This document shows, one piece after another, positions 46,341-54,338 of a stretch of 64,000 nt of DNA. The notes below the pieces were generated by a model, which did not search any database, was not told the DNA's origin, and was given only the letters and a program-made list of their open reading frames with translations. Position 1 is the stretch's first letter; every line of letters starts with the position of its first letter. Source of the stretch: Methanomicrobium antiquum (GTDB taxonomy: Archaea; Halobacteriota; Methanomicrobia; Methanomicrobiales; Methanomicrobiaceae); contig NZ_CP091092.1 of NCBI RefSeq assembly GCF_029633915.1, positions 124,001-188,000 of the forward strand, in the 5' to 3' direction. The translations under genes were made by a program, and so were the position numbers.

Positions 46341-46874
46341 TCACTCTTTTTTGTCGCTGAAAATAAACACAATTGTTTTCTCAAGCGCAGATACGAGCTC
46401 TCTTTCTTCAGTTAAGTACTGCTGAAATGCTTTGTAAAGCATAAAAATAATTTCAGTGCCATAAATGTCAAGTGCCTCTTTAGGTTTTATCTCCTGAGTG
46501 TAGGCATCTGTTATGGTTTCTGTGTTTGAGTACATTATCTCGTAGAATCTGCCATCTTCTGATAAAACACAGAACTGATTGTCCACTTTTTTTGTCATAT
46601 CGTCAGGCCGGTAAGGCATTGGTTCTGTTTTTCCAAGGATGAACATTTTTTTGTCTGTAAAGACTTTTTCAAATAACTCTCCGTGTGCATCTATTTTGGC
46701 CTGGACTAAAATATTTATTCCAAGAGTTTTTGCAAGAGGTGCGGCTTTTTGTCCCATCCTTTCAAGAAGGGCAGTTTTTTCTGCAAGAATCTCTTTTGAA
46801 AACTCTTCTTTTTTTGATTTTTGCTCTTCAATCTCTGCTAAAATTTTTTCAAAACCCTGCTCTATTATATCCAT
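46341..46874 (-). CDS. hypothetical protein with N-terminal coiled coil
   Basis: A 177-residue soluble protein, Lys/Glu-rich and helical at about 5-50 (probable coiled coil), followed by a mixed alpha/beta part (IDAHGELFEKVFTDKKMFILG; QFCVLSEDGRFYEIMYS). No family recognised, no membrane segment or signal. It is bracketed by inverted repeat copies F and G. Confidence 0.6.
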   Translation of the reverse strand: MDIIEQGFEKILAEIEEQKSKKEEFSKEILAEKTALLERMGQKAAPLAKTLGINILVQAKIDAHGELFEKVFTDKKMFILGKTEPMPYRPDDMTKKVDNQFCVLSEDGRFYEIMYSNTETITDAYTQEIKPKEALDIYGTEIIFMLYKAFQQYLTEERELVSALEKTIVFIFSDKKE

Positions 46875-46940
46875 TGGAATAGATGTATGCGTTTAAAATA
46901 TAAAAAAAGGAAGAGATGAAACGGGATGTTTTTTGTTAAT

Positions 46941-47085
46941 TTGTTATGAAAGTCTTAAATCCCTGATAGACTTATCATCACTTTTTGTGTGATGAAAAAC
47001 GCTCATCATGTGCGTTTTACATGAAAGTTACTTCGTAACTTACATAAAACAGTTAGCATGAAAAAAATTATCATGGACGTTTTTA
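46941..47085 (-). repeat. dispersed hairpin repeat, copy G
   Basis: Full-length copy in minus orientation, containing TCATCAC/GTGATGA and AGTTAC-TTC-GTAACT hairpins and ending at CATGGACGTTTTT just past the methylthiotransferase stop. It is about 85% identical by eye to copy F in reverse complement. Confidence 0.85.
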
Positions 47086-47094
47086 GTGCCTCTA

Positions 47095-48312
47095 TCATAT
47101 CAGTTCGGCAATAAGATAGTGCCTGTTGTGGGATTTTATGACAACATTCACCGTTTTTCCAAGGGGAATGTCCTCTTTTATTACTATATTATTGTATGAT
47201 TTGTCTCTTGCAATAACTGTTCCTTCCTTTTTTTTCTCGGTTACTGCAACAGACATTTTTTTTCCGATCATTTTGCTGTTTTGAAGATCGTATATTTTAT
47301 TTGCGGCATCTGTCAGAGCCCGTGACCTGTTCTTTTTTATCCAGTCAGGCATGTCTTTGTACAATGCGGCAGGGGTATTTTCACGAACTGAAAAGCGGGT
47401 GATGTTGACCTTTGTCGGCAGAGTATTGTATAAAAGATCAAGTGTCTTTTCAAAATCATCATCTCTTTCAGTCGGATATCCGACAATGAAGTCGGTAGAA
47501 ATCCTCACATCCGGAATTTCACGTCTGAATTTAGATACAATACCTTCATACTCTGCTGATGTATAGCCTCGCTGCATTGTCATCAAAACATTGTTTGATC
47601 CCGACTGCACCGGCATGTGGACGAAAGAGTAGATTTTTTCAAGTTTGAATGGCGGAACAAGCTCTGGTAAAATTGGAATAACAGTTGCGGGATTCATCAT
47701 TCCAACACGTACAAAAAAGTCTCCGTCAAGTTCATTTAAACTGTATAAGAGTTTTGAAAGATTTGTCTTTTTATCAAATCCATAAGCGCTTACATCCTGT
47801 CCTGTAAGCTGAATTTCCGTTGCACCTTCACGAATTAAATTTTCTGCTTCTTTTAAAATTTTTTCTTCATCAAAACTTTTAAGCGGTCCTCTTGCTTTTC
47901 GGGTTATACAATATGCACATCTTCCAAGACATCCTGTTCCAATTTGAAGAACTCCTGTGTTTTTATCAGCGATTGCGCCTGCACGGTCATTTTCCTTATA
48001 AATATCTTCCGGAAGAATTATGTGAATATCTGGTCTTACTGATAACAAAAGCTCTTTTTGAACAACCGGCATGCATCCGGTTACGTATATTTCACGGTCG
48101 GGATATGCATTTATTGCTTTTAGCATTGCTCTTTCAGTCTGAGCAACAACAGTGCAGGTATTGATGACTACTGTATCAAAATCATTATCTTCGTCTTTTG
48201 TAATACTACAGCCCTGTCTTAAGGCAATTTCCTTTAATTTTTCAGTGTCGGCAAAATTAAATGTACAGCCGTATGTTTCAAAATGTATTTTTCTGTTTTT
48301 TAAGGTGTGCAT
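47095..48312 (-). CDS. tRNA (t6A37)-methylthiotransferase, e-MtaB/CDKAL1 type
   Basis: A 405-residue radical SAM enzyme. The N-terminal UPF0004 domain has cluster cysteines Cys16, Cys53 and Cys80; the radical SAM motif is Cys128, Cys132, Cys135 (GCLGRCAYC). The C-terminal 60 residues form a TRAM domain. It adds a methylthio group to t6A37 of ANN-decoding tRNAs. The IS element lies upstream, beyond about 200 bases. Confidence 0.92.
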   Translation of the reverse strand: MHTLKNRKIHFETYGCTFNFADTEKLKEIALRQGCSITKDEDNDFDTVVINTCTVVAQTERAMLKAINAYPDREIYVTGCMPVVQKELLLSVRPDIHIILPEDIYKENDRAGAIADKNTGVLQIGTGCLGRCAYCITRKARGPLKSFDEEKILKEAENLIREGATEIQLTGQDVSAYGFDKKTNLSKLLYSLNELDGDFFVRVGMMNPATVIPILPELVPPFKLEKIYSFVHMPVQSGSNNVLMTMQRGYTSAEYEGIVSKFRREIPDVRISTDFIVGYPTERDDDFEKTLDLLYNTLPTKVNITRFSVRENTPAALYKDMPDWIKKNRSRALTDAANKIYDLQNSKMIGKKMSVAVTEKKKEGTVIARDKSYNNIVIKEDIPLGKTVNVVIKSHNRHYLIAELI

Positions 48313-48503
48313 AATTTGTTGATATTAATTGTTGTTATTGAATCAAAAGTCTATTTATTATGTTTTATAAAAACGTTCATGAAGCGTTTACAAAAACTAA
48401 ATGAACCAATTCTTTATTTTCTCATGGATATTTGTGCTTTTAGAAATAATTATGCTGTTAGAGATAACAAAAGATAAAACCAGATATAAAATAAAAGATC
48501 CAA

Positions 48504-48511
48504 AAAAACCA
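48504..48511. repeat. IS target-site duplication, left
   Basis: AAAAACCA directly abuts the left end of the IS and is repeated at 50241-50248. Confidence 0.75.
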
Positions 48512-50240
48512 ATATCCGACTTTCCGCAGGTATTTCTTCAACAATAGTATTTTTCATACTCTCCCCCCAATAACCGCAATATCTTTTTCAATTCATCATT
48601 CAGATTTGTAATTCGTTTTATTCTTTTATCACCCTCAACAAATGAGAACTCCCTCACCCTCCTGAACAGGAAAAATGTCCATTTCAATGCCGGTCTTTGT
48701 GTCTGCTTTTTTGTCTGGCTGGTGACTGTTTCACCAGACTGTACCAGCATCTTTCTCAGCCGAAACTCAGTCATAGAGTAAATAAAAAGACACAATACCA
48801 TGATCATAGCCAAAGCCTGAATCCGCGAATTTTTCTTTAAATAGACCTCAGCAACCCGGAACGACTTGTCTTTCAGGAACCTAAATCCTCTCTCAACTGT
48901 TCCTTGAGCTTTATAATTCCTGAGCAATTCATCGGCAGACATCTCAGTGTCATTCGTTGCCAGAACAAAACGTCCAAGATTTTGGCGTTCCTGCTCGACT
49001 ACGCTGTCATTGTATTCGATATCAGCAGTAATCTTATATGAATTAACTAATGGTTCACCGGCTTTTGGTCTACCTCGTTTTTTCTCTTCTTTCCTTTGAA
49101 TCATGAGAATTTCAAGCTCGCTAAACTGATACTTATGATTTTTTTCTAACCATTTCTCTGCTGCAATGCGTGCGTCAGGTTCACATGCATATTCCTGTGC
49201 ACAGACTTTTCGAAGAGATGTTTTGGCTTTTTCCAGTTCTTTTACCAGATTCTTATCAAACGTTTTACTCTGTTGTTCATGCATTGGTTTTGAATGGTAC
49301 ATCACCCATTTCTGTCTGATTCCTGCATATTCACTGAAAGATTCACTATATGAATAGCGATTATCATCGCACGGTATGAACTGACAATCTGATTTGACCA
49401 GTTCCTTAGCCTCTTTAATGATAACCGGTACACGACTAATCCAGAAAGTGTGCTGACCTAAAGTCTGGAGATTTTTTTCGGTATAAAATGCAGCATCAGC
49501 TACATGATAGACTTTTTCGCCTGATTTGAGACTGTTCTGAAGTTTTTCAATAATGATTCGGAGTGTCTCTTTATCCGATTCATTCCCGGAAAAAGTCTGG
49601 AGAAATAATGGTACACCATGCTGATTTGATGCCATGCCAAGGACAAAACGCTTGAGATCCCATCGGCCATCCTTCGGATGACCGTAGGTAATCTGAATTC
49701 CTTCTGTGTTGAAATCGGATTCGTATTCGCCTGTCACACTAAAGTTAGTGGTATCGACGTGAATGCAATGCGAGCCATATTCTGTTGGAATAAGGCAATT
49801 TGCTACGATATCGTTGAATAACTCAGTTGGACCATATTCTGCAATAGCATCCAGTGTTCTGCCTAATACATCATCATTTATCTGTTCTCGGGAAATTCCC
49901 TCCCCAAATAGTCTTTCAACGGCAATATCATCAAAAAATTCCGGAAAAAGATAAAGACGGCGTTCGATGAATCCAAGACCATTGATCACCATAGCTTTCA
50001 CGGCCTGAGAATGGGTGAGATTATGGTTTCGGGTCTTGGGTATTGCATTGTCGATTATATTCGCGATACCAAGAGAGTCGTAGGCTCCGGCTACGATGCC
50101 AAGATGGCCAACGGAAAGGATTGATTCGTCATCAAAACCGTCAATGAAGGGCATATTGTAGGTTATTCCCTCAAAGTACAAGGATCTTGCGGTCGAATAT
50201 TGTGAAATGTGTGGATTTTTAGTGCGGATGGTCGGAATAT
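48512..50240. mobile_element. IS1634-family insertion sequence, complete
   Basis: A 1729-base element with imperfect terminal inverted repeats: ATATCCGACTTTCCGCA at the left and ATATTCCGACCATCCGCA (read in reverse) at the right. It is flanked by the 8-base direct repeat AAAAACCA and holds one uninterrupted transposase gene, so it looks intact and fairly recent. It inserted between the methylthiotransferase start and the 3' end of the phosphoesterase-like gene. Confidence 0.85.
48538..50154 (-). CDS. IS1634 family transposase
   Basis: 538 residues from the ATG at 50154; a longer frame from 50295 would begin outside the IS terminal repeat and inside the neighbouring gene, so it is rejected. 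The N-terminal DUF4277 region (LSVGHLGIVAGAYDSLGI; RNHNLTHSQAVKAMV) precedes a DDE core with HVDTTNFSVTGEY, YHVADAAFYTEKN and, near the end, GTVERGFRFLKD, which hold the acidic residues. The C-terminal RIQALAMIMVLCLFIYS is typical of IS4-like enzymes. No frameshift seen. Confidence 0.92.
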   Translation of the reverse strand: MPFIDGFDDESILSVGHLGIVAGAYDSLGIANIIDNAIPKTRNHNLTHSQAVKAMVINGLGFIERRLYLFPEFFDDIAVERLFGEGISREQINDDVLGRTLDAIAEYGPTELFNDIVANCLIPTEYGSHCIHVDTTNFSVTGEYESDFNTEGIQITYGHPKDGRWDLKRFVLGMASNQHGVPLFLQTFSGNESDKETLRIIIEKLQNSLKSGEKVYHVADAAFYTEKNLQTLGQHTFWISRVPVIIKEAKELVKSDCQFIPCDDNRYSYSESFSEYAGIRQKWVMYHSKPMHEQQSKTFDKNLVKELEKAKTSLRKVCAQEYACEPDARIAAEKWLEKNHKYQFSELEILMIQRKEEKKRGRPKAGEPLVNSYKITADIEYNDSVVEQERQNLGRFVLATNDTEMSADELLRNYKAQGTVERGFRFLKDKSFRVAEVYLKKNSRIQALAMIMVLCLFIYSMTEFRLRKMLVQSGETVTSQTKKQTQRPALKWTFFLFRRVREFSFVEGDKRIKRITNLNDELKKILRLLGGEYEKYYC

Positions 50241-50248
50241 AAAAACCA
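50241..50248. repeat. IS target-site duplication, right
   Basis: AAAAACCA, matching the copy at 48504-48511. Confidence 0.75.
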
Positions 50249-50270
50249 AAAGAAATAAAAAAATCGAAAT

Positions 50271-50684
50271 TTATTTGGCTTTCATAATAAGCCATGTTTT
50301 TGGCCCTGCTTTTTCAAATTTAACAAGAATATATCTTCCATAAAATTCCTTTCCTTCAAGTAAGATTTCAATTTTTAAATCATCCCAGAGAAGAATTTCA
50401 TATTTTCCATAGTCTTTTATTGAAAGTTTCGCAGGTGTCTTATTTGCACCTTCCTGTTCGCCGTCAAAATAAAGCATCTGTGTTTTGCATTCACTGTCTG
50501 TTACTGCGATGCATTTCTCACTTGCTTTTTCAGGCATGCCTGACGGAAGGGTCCAGCAGTTTAAAACTCCGTCTTTTTCAAGCCTTATTACAAATTTGTT
50601 GGATTTAGCCTGTTTTTCATGCACAACGAATCTGAGATTGTCGCAGTTTGCATATTCTTTTAAATCCTTTTTTGTTGGAAGCAT
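50271..50684 (-). CDS. degenerate LigD 3'-phosphoesterase-like protein
   Basis: A 137-residue protein that keeps the outline of the stand-alone LigD phosphoesterase fold: RFVVHEKQAK, FVIRLEKDGVLNCWTLPSG, YGKYEILLWDD, FYGRYILVKF and TWLIMK. The family catalytic pattern FVVQKHDARRLHYDFRLE is altered: both histidines are lysines (24, 30), the Asp is Val32, while Arg34 stays. The later HP histidine is also missing. It is therefore probably not a nuclease of this type. It may retain nucleic-acid binding. The IS inserted just after its stop. Confidence 0.65.
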   Translation of the reverse strand: MLPTKKDLKEYANCDNLRFVVHEKQAKSNKFVIRLEKDGVLNCWTLPSGMPEKASEKCIAVTDSECKTQMLYFDGEQEGANKTPAKLSIKDYGKYEILLWDDLKIEILLEGKEFYGRYILVKFEKAGPKTWLIMKAK

Positions 50685-50768
50685 ATCGTGTATATGCTAA
50701 TCATATCCTTTTTCTTTAAAAAAGATTTGTATTGTAATAATCCTCTTAGGAGAGATCACAATTTTTTG

Positions 50769-51125
50769 TTATCCTTTGTTTAACAGGCCGCCTATAAAGC
50801 CGCCAATAAGTCCTAATATTCCAAGAGTCACTGAAAGCACAATTAAAATTACAAGATCAATTAATGCTCCTGCCATAAATCCTGCAAATCCAAATAGAAC
50901 TGTTCCAAATATTAAAATCAACAGAGATATTACTATTCCGCCGAAAATTCCTGCACAAAATCCAGCTCTTGCACCGTTTGATACACCTTCACCTGCAAGA
51001 ATGCCGGCGGTGAACCCTCCGATTAATGGTCCTGCAAGGCCAAAAGCTCCTCCGTAGTGTCCAAGAAATGTTGAGAAGATGACCATTGCAATAAATCCTA
51101 TAAGTGACGCAAACCAAAATCCCAT
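50769..51125 (-). CDS. small glycine-rich membrane protein (DUF5518-like)
   Basis: A 118-residue, four-helix protein with GGxxAGxLAGEGxxNGARAGFCAGIFGG repeats, a pattern common in archaeal DUF5518 proteins. No signal peptide beyond the first helix. Function unknown. Confidence 0.6.
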   Translation of the reverse strand: MGFWFASLIGFIAMVIFSTFLGHYGGAFGLAGPLIGGFTAGILAGEGVSNGARAGFCAGIFGGIVISLLILIFGTVLFGFAGFMAGALIDLVILIVLSVTLGILGLIGGFIGGLLNKG

Positions 51126-51211
51126 AAAAGATTAACGGTTTAATCTGAAAAAAACTTTTTGCCTGGTTTTTGAATTTTCCTGACAGAATTGTGTGAGAGG
51201 ATTTAAACCTG

Positions 51212-52258
51212 TCAGGAGTAGGAATATTCTCTCAGTTTTTTTTCGCTGTTCCTGAAAAGAGGCTCTCTTATATCTTCTTTATTATCATCTGCCCATTTCT
51301 TTATTTTTTTAAACAATTCTGTCCTGAAAAATTCATTTCTGTCATAAAAATTCCGAAAAAGCCTTTCCAAATCCCTTGAGCGCACCTTTTCACCTGAAAT
51401 TTGAGGGTAGTTTGCGTTTATGTCAGCCAAAAGAACACAAATTAAGTCATGTCCGCGGCAGATTTGCATAGGATGGCTGAAGTAGTCGGTATCTCCGGAA
51501 AGCTCGGCAGAAAGTGCAGTTTTAAATTTATCAAATTTGTCAGTGTTTCTTTTATAAATTAAAGATAAGAACTTCTCCTCGTCAAATCTAATATCAGAAG
51601 TGTCTGTAAATTCTAAAAAGGCATTTTTTTTCTTGCAGTTTATGTGTTTGAATGTCATGTTAAGGCCGTATTTTTCATTTACATAAAGTGAAAGGCCTAA
51701 AAGCCGGCAGGATTCGACAAGCTGTGTTAAGATGTCTTTTTGCCTTACAGCAGAAAGCATGCTCCTTTGAAAACTGCCTCCTGCTGTTCTTGTTTTGTAA
51801 TAGTCAAGGATTTTTTTTATTAAGTCTTCTGAGATTATCATTGTTTCAATATCGTGAGTATCTGTCATGAACAGATTTTCAATAAAAAAGGAGGGGTCTT
51901 TTTCACTTTCCATTTTTTGTTCGCAGTTGTTTGTGAAAAAAGAAAAATCTCTGTCAACTATCCCTATAATTGAGTCAGACGCTTTATTTGGCATATTTTC
52001 ATTGATTTTATTTAAGATACTGATTACATTTTTTTTGGAGTTTGCAAACCTGATCTCGCATATGTCGACTGAAAAGAATCTTGAGTAAAATTCATAGTCA
52101 TATGGCCCTTCTGTGATGACAAATATCTTTTTCTTAAGTGTTGGATAGTTAGTCTCCATCTTTTGGATTGTGCCGCTTATTTCCTCTGAATCTGCCCAGA
52201 TGTCTTCGAGTTTATAGTTATTGGCGGTCTTTCCAAATCTTCTTTTATCTCTAACCAT
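51212..52258 (-). CDS. DUF4435 (TOPRIM-like) protein, AriB-like
   Basis: 348 residues from the ATG at 52258 (GAAGGA 5 bases upstream), overlapping the ATPase stop by 8 bases; a longer frame from 52339 adds a sequence out of keeping with the family. Acidic TOPRIM-type residues appear as VITEGPYDYEFY (Glu50, Asp54), GIVDRDFSF (Asp102, Asp104) and TDTHDIET (132-138). DUF4435 is the nuclease/toxin subunit AriB of PARIS, paired with an ATPase AriA. The coupled ATPase upstream supports the same pairing here. Likely role: abortive anti-phage effector, by inference. Confidence 0.75.
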   Translation of the reverse strand: MVRDKRRFGKTANNYKLEDIWADSEEISGTIQKMETNYPTLKKKIFVITEGPYDYEFYSRFFSVDICEIRFANSKKNVISILNKINENMPNKASDSIIGIVDRDFSFFTNNCEQKMESEKDPSFFIENLFMTDTHDIETMIISEDLIKKILDYYKTRTAGGSFQRSMLSAVRQKDILTQLVESCRLLGLSLYVNEKYGLNMTFKHINCKKKNAFLEFTDTSDIRFDEEKFLSLIYKRNTDKFDKFKTALSAELSGDTDYFSHPMQICRGHDLICVLLADINANYPQISGEKVRSRDLERLFRNFYDRNEFFRTELFKKIKKWADDNKEDIREPLFRNSEKKLREYSYS

Positions 52259-54116
52259 CAATTCCTTCTCCGTCTTCTCCTGAGAGATCAACGGTATACT
52301 CCCAGTTTGTGTGAATAAGCTGAGGCGAGTGGGTGGCAATCATGAAATTTGAGCCTGTGATGTTTGTAATTTTTTTGATGTATTCCAGGTAAAGTCTCTG
52401 CCACACAATGTGTAGTGAAATTTCAGGCTCGTCAACAAGTACCAAAGTACCGGGATCTGTGAAAAATATAAGATCGTAATACATCACAAGCTGATTTTGT
52501 TCACCGGAGGAAAGCCTTTCAGGCGCTATTTGCTCATGGTCTGATACCATAAAATAAAAGCCCCTGTCAGCACGTATTTCAAATGAAAGGTTTAGGAAGA
52601 GCGAGTTTATTATCTGTAGTAAAAGGTCGATTTTCTTTTCGAGGTCACTAAAGATTAGGTATTTCTTCTCGGTGTCATCAATATACAGGCTAAGAGCAGC
52701 TAAAACGCCTGTGTCGCCTTCAATGTCTGCCTCCGGGATTTCAGAAACATCCCAGACTTTTGGATTGTATGACAAAAATCCAAGATCTTTTAATTTTTTC
52801 TGTTCAAGCCGGATTTTTAGAAGTTTTTCAGTTATAGTCCGTGCAGGAGGAAGGATTTCTCTTTCCATTTTATAGCACAGTTCCATATATCTGGAGGGGT
52901 ATGTTGCATCAAGCTGCTGGGTGCTTGCGGCGTAATCGCTAAGCATCGCCTGAATCCGCCGCATAATATCCTCTGAATAGTTTAGAATTGTGAGTTCATA
53001 GCTTCGCCTGACGCCGCCGGCATGGCATGCCAAAAGATCTCCCTCGCGTCCTTCACAGCTCTCGGCGTTTTGCCACAATCTCTGAGCTGATATGAATTTA
53101 ACAGGAACGGGAGGAATTATTCTTGAAAGCTCCCATGATGTCTCTTCTTCATCGAAGTTGTCCGGATTTACAGTGTATTCAATCTCATCTCCGTCAGGTG
53201 TTTCAGAAATAAAATGAAGTGACCACATATCTCCCAGAGGAAGTTTTTTTCCTATCATTTTTCCAAGGCTTTTTTTGATGGACAGTGTGCGTTTTTTATT
53301 ATCTGACTGAATATCCACTGAAGGGATGTTTTGAGACAGTCCTGTTGAGGCGGGCTTTGTCTGGGGTGAATTTTGATCTGATAAAACTGATTCTTCACCT
53401 GATTTTTGTTTTTTTCTTTGTTCATCCAGGCTGAATATGATTTTTAAATTCTCAAATGGGATGTCTTTAATTTCTCTTAGATTTCCAAGAAAGACTGCAC
53501 GCAAAAGCCTTAGAATTGTTGTCTTTCCATATCCGTTTGGTGCTGTTATAATCGAGATGTTTTCTGAATCGTCTATTGGTATTTTGTGATTGAATTTTCC
53601 AAAAAGACCTGTAATTTCTATGTATTCAGGTTTTATCCTGTTGAATCTTAATGGTGAATTTCTCGTTATTGAATCAATTAAGCGTCCGAGCATTTCTTCT
53701 GTATTTTCTGAGTCTAAGAGCGGATATTCAACCCATTTATCAGAAAAGATTTTTGATACAATTTGTATGTATTCTGAATGCTCCTTTCGGTTTCCAAGAA
53801 AAATGATTCTTTCATAATTTAAAAGGCCGTCTGACTCGGCATTTATTTCGATTGTGTCATATTCAATTTTTGATTCTTTGAATGTATTTTCAGAATAGTT
53901 TAAAATCTCTTCATGTGGAAGAACAAATCCGTATTTGGGAGATAATATTACTCTGTCTTCGGGGTAGAACTTTATTGAATATTCGTGGCATCTCTGTGCA
54001 AATCTGCCTGTAAATGCATTCTCTGCTTTTATATGGCGATTTGCATCTAAATTTGCGTCCCTGTCCCAGATTTTGTCTTCTCCGGCGGGAGTTATTATCA
54101 GGGTTTTTAGTGCCAT
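52251..54116 (-). CDS. AAA ATPase with N-terminal DUF6884/YaaA-like domain, AriA-like
   Basis: A 621-residue two-part protein. Residues 1-150 resemble DUF6884/YaaA-like domains (LIITPAGEDKIWD; then VILSPKYGFVLPHEEILNY at 56-74). From about 165 there is an ABC-type AAA ATPase: Walker A APNGYGKT (192-199), signature RLSSGEQNQL near 535, Walker B LVLVDEPEISLH near 560, and ATHSPQ. A charged low-complexity insert lies at about 235-275. It is translationally coupled to the DUF4435 gene, as in PARIS and related ATPase-nuclease pairs. The N-terminal fusion is not part of AriA as I know it. Confidence 0.75.
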   Translation of the reverse strand: MALKTLIITPAGEDKIWDRDANLDANRHIKAENAFTGRFAQRCHEYSIKFYPEDRVILSPKYGFVLPHEEILNYSENTFKESKIEYDTIEINAESDGLLNYERIIFLGNRKEHSEYIQIVSKIFSDKWVEYPLLDSENTEEMLGRLIDSITRNSPLRFNRIKPEYIEITGLFGKFNHKIPIDDSENISIITAPNGYGKTTILRLLRAVFLGNLREIKDIPFENLKIIFSLDEQRKKQKSGEESVLSDQNSPQTKPASTGLSQNIPSVDIQSDNKKRTLSIKKSLGKMIGKKLPLGDMWSLHFISETPDGDEIEYTVNPDNFDEEETSWELSRIIPPVPVKFISAQRLWQNAESCEGREGDLLACHAGGVRRSYELTILNYSEDIMRRIQAMLSDYAASTQQLDATYPSRYMELCYKMEREILPPARTITEKLLKIRLEQKKLKDLGFLSYNPKVWDVSEIPEADIEGDTGVLAALSLYIDDTEKKYLIFSDLEKKIDLLLQIINSLFLNLSFEIRADRGFYFMVSDHEQIAPERLSSGEQNQLVMYYDLIFFTDPGTLVLVDEPEISLHIVWQRLYLEYIKKITNITGSNFMIATHSPQLIHTNWEYTVDLSGEDGEGIDG

Positions 54117-54309
54117 TTGTTTTATTTAGGGGACTCTTTGGAAATTAATGTAGCGTATGGGTTATCTGATTCAGATTTTAAAAAAAACAGGATGAACAGA
54201 CATTAGCCTTGAATTACAGTTGTAATAAGCTATCCTCATCTCCGAAAGGTAAAATTTTTACAAACAGCCAGTCCAATGGGTTTTTATCATAAAATGATTG
54301 ATAAGTAAT

Positions 54310-54325
54310 CATCACTTTGGTGATG
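54310..54325 (+). promoter_or_regulatory. hairpin in 5' region of lipoprotein gene
   Basis: CATCAC-TTTG-GTGATG is a perfect 6-bp stem directly before a GGTGGT ribosome-site candidate and the ATG at 54339. It could modulate translation. Confidence 0.35.
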
Positions 54326-54338
54326 GTGGTATTTTTCT

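Noticed and set aside
50154-50295. Longer transposase start at 50295
   Set aside because: It would run through the terminal repeat and target duplication into the neighbouring gene; conserved sequence begins near 50154.
52258-52339. Longer start for the DUF4435 protein at 52339
   Set aside because: The extra 27 residues overlap the ATPase end and lack a ribosome site, while 52258 has GAAGGA and an 8-base stop overlap.
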